Shown here piece after piece: positions 53,601 through 62,600 of a DNA stretch of 64,000 nucleotides. The notes under the pieces are model-generated. The model was not told the origin of the DNA. It saw only the letters and a list, made by a program, of their open reading frames with translations, and did no database searches. Made by a program: the position numbers and the translations under genes. Every line of letters starts with the position of its first letter. The first letter of the stretch is position 1. Source of the stretch: Zonotrichia leucophrys gambelii (Eukaryota; Chordata; Aves; Passeriformes; Passerellidae); the NCBI RefSeq assembly GCF_028769735.1, contig NC_088171.1, positions 128,977,533 to 129,041,532 on the forward strand, read 5' to 3'.

Positions 53601-56600
53601 CTGCTTTGTAATGCTGAGTTACATTACAGACCTAGGAATGTGGCTGTTTGTGGGAAAGATTGCCAGTTAATACAGAAGACCTGCAGTGTGTTAGACATTG
53701 CAGCAAGAGCGTATTGTTAGGGATGTTTTTATGTATTGATATACATCCTGCTGTTCTGTTTACTGAAAGATGGTGACATTGATTTTATCCTGGCCCCCGC
53801 TGTGGGATCTCTTACCACAGCAGCGACTGGCACCGGCCAAGGACCCAGCACCTCCACAATACCAGGTGAGGACATCCTGCTTATTTGATTATGCTTTAGA
53901 ATGGAAATTAGCTCAAAAGCTGTCTCTGCTTGCACAGACTTTCTGCATATGCAAATGCCTCTTATCAGATGAAGATTGGATTGAAGCAGAATCTCTCAAG
54001 TGTGCAGAAAGTAAATGAAGCACCGTACTATGTTTATGTAAAAATATACATGGAGAGTGACAAATATGTAAAACTATGGAAATCAGCATGGAATTGGGAT
54101 TACCCTCTCTATTTCAAATATAATTTGGAACTGAAATTTACAGTACTTCATTGAAGTATTGCTGAAACCACTGAATAGTCAAGTTACCAGTTATCCACCA
54201 CAGTGAACTACTTGCTTTTAGCAGGTAGTCATTTTTTAAGGAAAAACAGTTTCTCTGCAATTTTTTTTTCTTACTGCAGGTCCTTCTACAGAACCATCTG
54301 TAGTGGAATCGAAGGATCGGAAGGCAAATGCTCATTTCATACTGAAATTGCTGTGTGATAGTGTTGTTCTACAGCCTTATCTTCGAGAATTGCTGTCAGC
54401 TAAGTAAGGATTTTCATGAGAGTTCTTTTGTAATGTTACACTACCTTAAATCAATTACATAGAAGCCTTTTTAAAAAGGTTACATCAAGGCCTGTTAGTT
54501 AAAATTGAGAATGTTAGAATACAGTGTTGTGTCCTGCCATCCTTTAAAAGTATGTCTGTTTCAGAGGAGTAAAATAAACAAGACTGCTTATTCACTCTGT
54601 GTTTTTTCTGTTTGCACAAACTCAGTGGTGCTAAGTTTTCGTGTATTTGCATCCTATTTCTCCTGTTACAGTGAAAAAACTCGGTGTTTTAACTTGTCTG
54701 TTGGGGTTTTTTTGCCTAGGGATGCGAGAGGCATGACACCATTTATGTCAGCAGTTAGTGGCCGGGCATATCCTGCTGCAATTACAATTCTAGAAACTGC
54801 ACAGAAGATTGCTAAAGGTACAACAGTTTTAGTGACTGCAGGTGTGGGGCTTCCTTCTAAACTTCGGCATTTGTGCAGAGTTGTTACTAACACTATAGAT
54901 TGCTGCATGTTTTGCAAATTTTGCTGTTCTGGATTATCTTTCTCTTTTGCAGTTTGTATATTGCAGTAGATTTCTATGAATATTATTGCTTTTGTATTCT
55001 TTATAGTATTTTTGGCATGTCACTGTTTTATAAGTGGATTAAGGTACTATTTTTTGGTAGCACAGTTGTATCACATGGAACTTCTTTGTTGAAATTCAAA
55101 AAACCTGCTATGATACAGTGATATGCCAAGCTAGATCCTGTTCCTGAAAAGGCTTATATGCAAACAAATATTTTGTGACTCTCTTGTAATGTTGGTATTT
55201 AATTTTTTGGGAGAAATACGTGAAATTGACTTTAGGGAAAAACTTAAGCACATTAGACCTTGTCATACCACAGTTCTGTAGGACTTTGTGTGGGACAAGA
55301 ATACTTCTTTTAATAATATGGTTCATAGTCCTTCAGAATGGTGATTCATTGAATTGACAAAAGTATTAGTGAATTTAAAACTGGGGAGGAGGTAATGGTT
55401 GTGTTTTTCAGTCAGGAATTTGCAGGGGCTTCTATAAGAAATAATGTGACAAGCAGAAAGTTTTCTCAAAAAGCTCTAACAGGTTTTATTCAAACTTCTA
55501 ATGCTGTATGAGATTTTGTAATGGCAAGCATCCACCAAGAATGGATTCTTTTGCTGGATATTTTTTGGGGTTTTTTGGGCGGGGTTGTTTTTAACACTGT
55601 TATTCTATTATTTTAGCTGAAGCAACTTCCAGTGAAAAAGAAGATGATGTGTTTATGGGAATGGTTTGTCCTTCTGGTACAAATCCAGATGACTCTCCTT
55701 TGTATGTTTTGTGTTGTAATGATACATGCAGTTTTACCTGGACTGGTGCAGAACATATTAACCAAGTAAGCTTTTTTTTTTTTTAAAAGCAAATAGGAAT
55801 GTGTTTCAGCCATGTATTGTGTTAGTCTACTAATCTGATTTTTAAATTATTAATTGCATTGTTTAAATTTCTGTGACTTTTAAGTCTGGTGTAAGTACTG
55901 CCTCCCCAAACTGCTATGTAGTCTCAAAGCTGACTGTATTCCTCACAACATGGTTGTTACTGGGTGTGGCTTTTCCCCTGTGGCTAACTTTGGCAGGAAT
56001 TGTGATGGACACGGCTCTTTGAAATCACTGAATATTCTAACGTAACAACTAAGTTTCACTTTCCAGAACTGACCTACTTCTGAGTTTAGGCATCAATTTA
56101 AACAAGTGCAGTTTCATTGTAACCTGAACTAGTGTGAGATTGCAAGCACTGTAAGGAAAAAATTATACATAATATTTCCCCCCCCTCATATTTTTAGGAT
56201 ATATTTGAATGCCGAACATGTGGCCTGTTGGAATCACTTTGTTGTTGCACAGAATGTGCGAGGGTCTGTCACAAAGGACATGACTGCAAGTAAGTATTGC
56301 GTTCTATTTCTTAAAATTAAATCAGTATTTTGTGGTTTCCTTTGTTTACTGATGCTTAATAAATTTTTTCATTGTTTGAAGTGTTCCAAACTTAGAGAAC
56401 AGAAGATAAATGAAATAGTTTTGTATCTACTGTGTAAGATTTATTTAATAGGTCAGAATTGAAAGAGGAACCTGAAGTGGTTTTGTACTTTCCATTTTGT
56501 AGTATTTAGAGTAAAAGAGTAATTCTCAAAGTGCATAATATTGTGAGAACATTATATCTAAATAATGCTGTGTTTTCATTTTGGGTGCCCCTTAGTGTTT

Positions 56601-59600
56601 TATGAATCCTGGTGACGGATCATTTTTACGAATTTTTGGAAAGAAATGTAGGATATTAATCTTCTGAAAATCAACTGTAACAGAGGGAAAAGTGAACAAA
56701 CAATCAAGAAATCTCAAATCAACCTGGCCCAAAGCTTTGAAGCTGTTTGTGTTCTGTGCTGCTGTTGCAGGGTGTAAAAGTTACAGCATTAATATCCTAG
56801 CTATAATGAGCTAACAAATACAATTATAAAGATATTCTCAGCAACATAACAGTTACTGAGATTTTACTGCATGTCATGAGTATTTTCAGTTTAACTTTCT
56901 TGGATGGAGGCTGTTTTAGGGAAGAATAAATGACCTTGGATGAGTTTTACTAAGACAGTATGAAAACCTGTGTAGTTAAACTGTTCTCTTAAGATGAGTG
57001 TAGGAAATGTGGATGACAAACGTCAAGTGCTGCCACATATAAAATCCGTATTTCTCTTTTTTAAGCTAGGTTTTGGCATTTTGCTACTATCAGAAACAAA
57101 AAACTGCAGAAAGAAACCTAAGCATGTAGACTAACACCCTCAGCATGTGTAGAAAAGATTTGGTATGTAACTGGACAGTGTTGCAGTTCACCTTTTCTGT
57201 TTCTTGTAGGCTCAAACGAACATCTCCAACAGCCTACTGTGATTGCTGGGAAAAGTGCAAGTGTAAAACACTAATTGCTGGGCAAAAGTCGGCTCGCCTT
57301 GATCTCCTTTACCGCCTGCTTACCACCACAAATCTTGTTACCATGCCAAATAGCAGGCAAGTTCATGTTAGCATTGACTAGGGCAGAATTAAAAAAAATA
57401 TTTTCTAAATATATGTGGTATATTGTATTTCCACTAACAATTTTTTCATTACAGGGGAGAACATCTGCTGTTGTTTTTAGTACAGACAGTTGCCAGGCAA
57501 ACTGTAGAACACTGCCAGTACAGACCACCTAGAATCAGGGAAGATCGCAATCGTAAAACTGCAAATCCTGAAGGTAAGAGCTGTTTCAGTGAAATAAATG
57601 GCAGATTCCATATTTCAGTATCTCTTCCTTATGCTTTCTTGGTTTTTTTTTGTTTGTTTTATCTTTCTAGATTCTGATATGCCTGATCATGATTTAGAGC
57701 CTCCTCGTTTTGCCCAGCTAGCTCTGGAACGTGTTTTACAAGACTGGAATGCACTGAAGTCTATGATCATGTTTGGCTCCCAGGAAAATAAAGACCCGTG
57801 TGTATCTACACATAGTTGTTGATGTAAAGTTTGATCCGATACTTGACACCTGCTGGCTTACATACATTTATTTCTTTTCTTTTTGTTTTTTCCAAGTCTT
57901 AGTGCAAGCAGTAGAATAGGTCATCTTCTGCCTGAAGAGCAAGTTTACCTTAATCAGCAAAGTGGAACTATTCGCTTGGACTGTTTTACACACTGCCTTA
58001 TTGTCAAATGTACAGCAGACATTTTGGTAAGCACTCTTAGCCATGTTTTACATAGACTTTCTGGATAATAGGATATTGTAAGGTATCTCAGGTCATTTGT
58101 TCGGAAACTAAGTTGAAAGTAACTTCAAGTTAATCATGGCTTTGTGAATTTATACTGTTATGACTGTGATCTCCTTTGAGTCTTAATCTCTCTTGTTTGA
58201 TGCTTCAAAATTGCATGCAACTAATGAGTTGTAATGACCTCTTTCTTCAGCTGTTAGACACTTTGCTGGGTACTCTGGTGAAGGAATTACAGAACAAGTA
58301 CACACCAGGCCGCAGAGAAGAAGCTATTGCTGTTACAATGAGATTCCTGCGTTCTGTGGCAAGAGTCTTTGTCATTCTTAGCGTGGAGATGGCTTCCTCC
58401 AAAAAGAAAAAGTAAGTGGCGAAGATGTGTGTTGGTTGTGGTGGTTTTTTTCCTTTATTTATTTTTTTTTCCTATATAATGAGTTGATAAAAATCAACAA
58501 TAGGCAGAAACATCTCAATTATTTTGTATTCTGTAGACAGACTTGGAAAGATGCACAATAGCTGCTGGTATGTCATGTAATTTCTTAATGCAATGCTTGT
58601 TAAACTTACATGTTCATACCGAACTTTTTGTTTGTAGTGTATGAGGTTTTTGGAAATAGTTTTTCTAAACATATTAAAATTACAGTGTGTGGTTGGTTGT
58701 CAGTAGTAGATTTAGATATCAAGCCTTAGTCTTGAATTATTGAATGATAAATGTTTTTCACTGACTTGAATAGGTGCATATTGTTTCTATACACACAAAT
58801 GCATGTCTCTCTTAAAAATTATTTTTTGAGAAAAAAATTAGGACAATTAATATTGCCACAAAGTTTTTGGGAAAAAAAATATGTGTTTGACATTTATCTT
58901 TCTGTATTTTATCCCCCAGCAATTTTATTCCACAACCAATTGGAAAGTGTAAACGTGTATTTCAGGCATTATTGCCTTATGCTGTTGAAGAGTTGTGCAA
59001 TGTAGCAGAATCTCTAATTATTCCAGTCAGGATGGGAATTGCACGTCCTACAGCACCCTTTACCCTTGCTAGCACTAGTATAGATGCCATGCAGGGAAGT
59101 GAAGAACTGTTTTCTGTGGAGCCTCTGCCACCCAGACCATCATCTGACCAATCTAGCAGGTAAAACTTGTTAAAGCTTGCTATCTGTTTTTTTCAAAGAC
59201 TTCTTAAAGGCGGTTTTATTTTGGAGTTTTTGTTAGCTTTGCATTAAGTGATAACCAGAGGTCCAAATCGACTTTTTTTGAGGATTTATTTTTATATATT
59301 TTTCTTTTAAGTTCTAGTCAATCTCAATCATCCTACATTATAAGGAATCCTCAGCAAAGACGAATCAGCCAGTCACAACCAGTTCGTGGCAGGGATGAAG
59401 AACAGGATGATATTGTTTCAGCTGATGTAGAAGAGGTCAGTTTTATTTTTGTACTTTTTTTCTTCTCAATATAGCAGACCTAATACATTAGCCCATGTTT
59501 TGACATCTGAATCTGAAATCTATGCATCTGATTTGAAAAAGATATTAAGTAGCACTTCATGAAATCTTACTGTGCTGTAAGCATTTTTAATAGAACTTTG

Positions 59601-62600
59601 TAATTGTTGTTTTCTATTTTATTTCTCTCTGTTAAAAAAGTTTTAAAGTCTTTCAGCACATGACAACTATTATGTAGGTTCTGTTAGAGAGCTAGAGGGT
59701 TTTCCAGGAGATTATAGCAGGTAATACCTCTTCAGTGTTTAGAAGCTAATTTTTGATTTTGTAGTCAGTTTTATCCTTATAGCATTAAAATCTAATATCC
59801 AAAGCTGTTTTATTTGTGATTTTTTTTTTCCACAACACTGTAAACTGTACAGCCACGTACAACTACTGTGGTTGTAAGTTCATTTTTTGTTCATATCAGC
59901 TCAATTTTGGGGTCATCTTCATCTTCATCTTTCTAAGATGGGGTTTTTTTAAATCAAACTTTGCACTCTGTTTTGGAAAACTCATAGATTCTCTGATATT
60001 GAAGATAGTCTGGCATAATATTACCATCTCTTTCCAGGTTGAGGTGGTTGAGGGGGTGGCAGGTGAAGAAGACCATCATGATGAACAGGAAGAACATGGT
60101 GAAGAAAATGCTGAAGCAGAAGGACAGCATGATGAACATGATGAGGATGGTATGTATAATGTGCATCCTGCACATTTACTGCTCGAGTGAGAAAACTATG
60201 CATCAAAAAGAAAAGCATCTTTGGAGTCACCAGTGATAATGATTTGGGAGATTTGCAAGAGTAGAGAGAATCCAAGGGTTCCAGACTGTTCATCTTACAG
60301 AAGGAGATGTATAAAATTAGAGAATACATGTAGTAGGCAACTACATGAACTTTTTCTGGTTGAGGAGAAAATATTAAGTTCCCAAAGGTATCAGATGTTA
60401 TTATATTCTTGGTTAACAGTGTATTTTACCTTTTGTATTTACTACTGTAAAATGTTGTCGATGGTTGGGCCAGTGTCAAACCATGACAATGGTAGGTGTG
60501 TTCTCAAAAGCAGTTTGAATCCTGGCAAGCTAATTCTCAAACTAATCACAAAGTACTAAATTATGATTCAATATTTTGTAGACATAATTAATCTCAATCC
60601 TGTATGAAAATGTTTGAAATTATTATGACTTGTCTTGTATTACTTAGTTTGGGGTTAGATGGCCCAAAGCTATGATTTTAAAAAAGTTATCTTCTTTCTG
60701 TCTGTGCTTTGTGTTTCCAGTCAATCCATTTGCAATATAGTAAATCTGTTTACTGATTTGGTGAATATTCAAACATTTAATTCTTAAAGCTTAAAACTGG
60801 AATAGAAGCTATATATTGAATAAATTCTTATTAAGTTTTCAAATATTCCTTAAATACTATTGAAACAGCATATGGTAAATTGTCCTAGTACATGTGTATG
60901 AAGAGTTGTGGAATGTTGTGGCTGGAGTGACTTATTTTGAATCCTAAAAGCCTTTATTTTCCCTGTGTGTTGAATGTACATGTGCAGTGCAGAATGAGAG
61001 CAGGTGGCTAATTGCTGGAAAATAAGAAAACATGCTCCAGGTATTGCTGGGTGTCTGCACTGCTTTTATGCCCCCCCTGCATATCCATTAACTTCTGCTG
61101 TAGTAAGAGTGTCTGGGGTTTGTTTCTGACTTATATGAGTCACCACAGTAATTATAATTTTATCTTCTAAACATGAGATGTTTTGTCCATTGTTTTTATA
61201 GGCAGTGATATGGAGTTGGATTTGCTGGCTGCTGCTGAAACAGAAAGTGATAGTGAGAGTAACCACAGTAACCAGGACAATGCCAGTGGGCGCAGAAGTG
61301 TTGTCACTGCAGCTACTGCTGGGTCAGAAGCAGGTACACCACATCTTTTTGGGTCTATTCTAGCTGGTTCGATTTAGATATTAGGAGTAAGTACTCTCCT
61401 CCTTCCCTGGATTTCCTGTTTTTCCTTTGCTCTAATAATAAGGTACTGTGCAGACAAGTAGATGGATTAAGATGTGACCTACATTTTTTGCTCTTTTGGA
61501 GCAGCTGCATGTGTTTGAAATTATCGTGTGCTCTTGTGTAGTGAAATTAAATGGTCTCACTTATTTTCAAGTGTAGTAGTTGAAAACAATGGTTTATGGT
61601 TTAAATCAATACATAAAACCTGAGCACTCATTGTACAGGTTTTTGAGAGCAACTACCTTACTGCCCAGTTTGGAAACATAATTTTTAGAATTCTTTTCCT
61701 AGGGGTAGATCAGTAAAGTATTTTTAAATCCAGTTACTTCTTAATTTATGTTTTGAAGTGTAAGTAATCATACTGCTTTTTCATTATACCTGTGGATAAT
61801 TAGCAGTATGTTATAATGATAATTTATTGAATCTTTTCAATAGTGGTATTTGAACCTTTTTAGTATAGTGTCATTACTCATGGAAGAAGTCTATGCTGAC
61901 ATGATACACGTATATGTGCACACATGTGGAGCTGTCAGTTTTTGCTTATTTTTCTCAACAGGAGCTAGCAGTGTTCCAGCATTTTTTTCTGAAGATGACT
62001 CTCAGTCAAATGATTCCAGTGACTCTGATAGCAGCAGCAGTCAGAGTGATGACATAGAGCAGGAGACCTTCATGCTTGATGAGCCCCTGGAGCGAACCAC
62101 AAACAGCTCGCATGCCAACGGAGCTGCGCAGGCTCCCCGTTCCATGCAGTGGGCTGTACGCAACACCCAGAACCAGAGGACTGCCAGCACTGCCCCCTCC
62201 AGTACGTCAACCCCAGCAGGCAAGTCTCAGTGAACTGCATGCATGAGTGCCAGCTCTGGCTTTGTTCCTTCCTCTGCTTCTGTTTATTCTTTAAGGATGA
62301 AATCTTATCTCTTTGCCGTACTGCTGACCTACCTTGACTGTTAGAGTTCTAGTTTTGAATTTAAAAAAAGTTAAGATTTGAGTGTGCTTACTGTAGTTGG
62401 TAATTATTTGCTAGTTACAGTTGTGATGTGAGTAATATTTACAAGTTTATTTCTGTAAATCTTGATCATGAAATCAATGCACAAACGACACAGCGAAGAT
62501 TAAATGAGTTCATTAATGTAATGTTTTCTTTTGTATTTAGCAAGTTCAGCGGGCTTGATTTATATTGATCCCTCAAACCTTCGTCGGAGTGGTACCATCA

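Noticed and set aside
54505..54969. 154-codon ORF spanning exon 26
   Set aside because: Only the part from 54720 to 54817 is exon. The rest is intron read-through on both sides.
62041..62223. Minus-strand ORF opposite exon 38
   Set aside because: Shadow of the GC-rich UBR5 coding exon.
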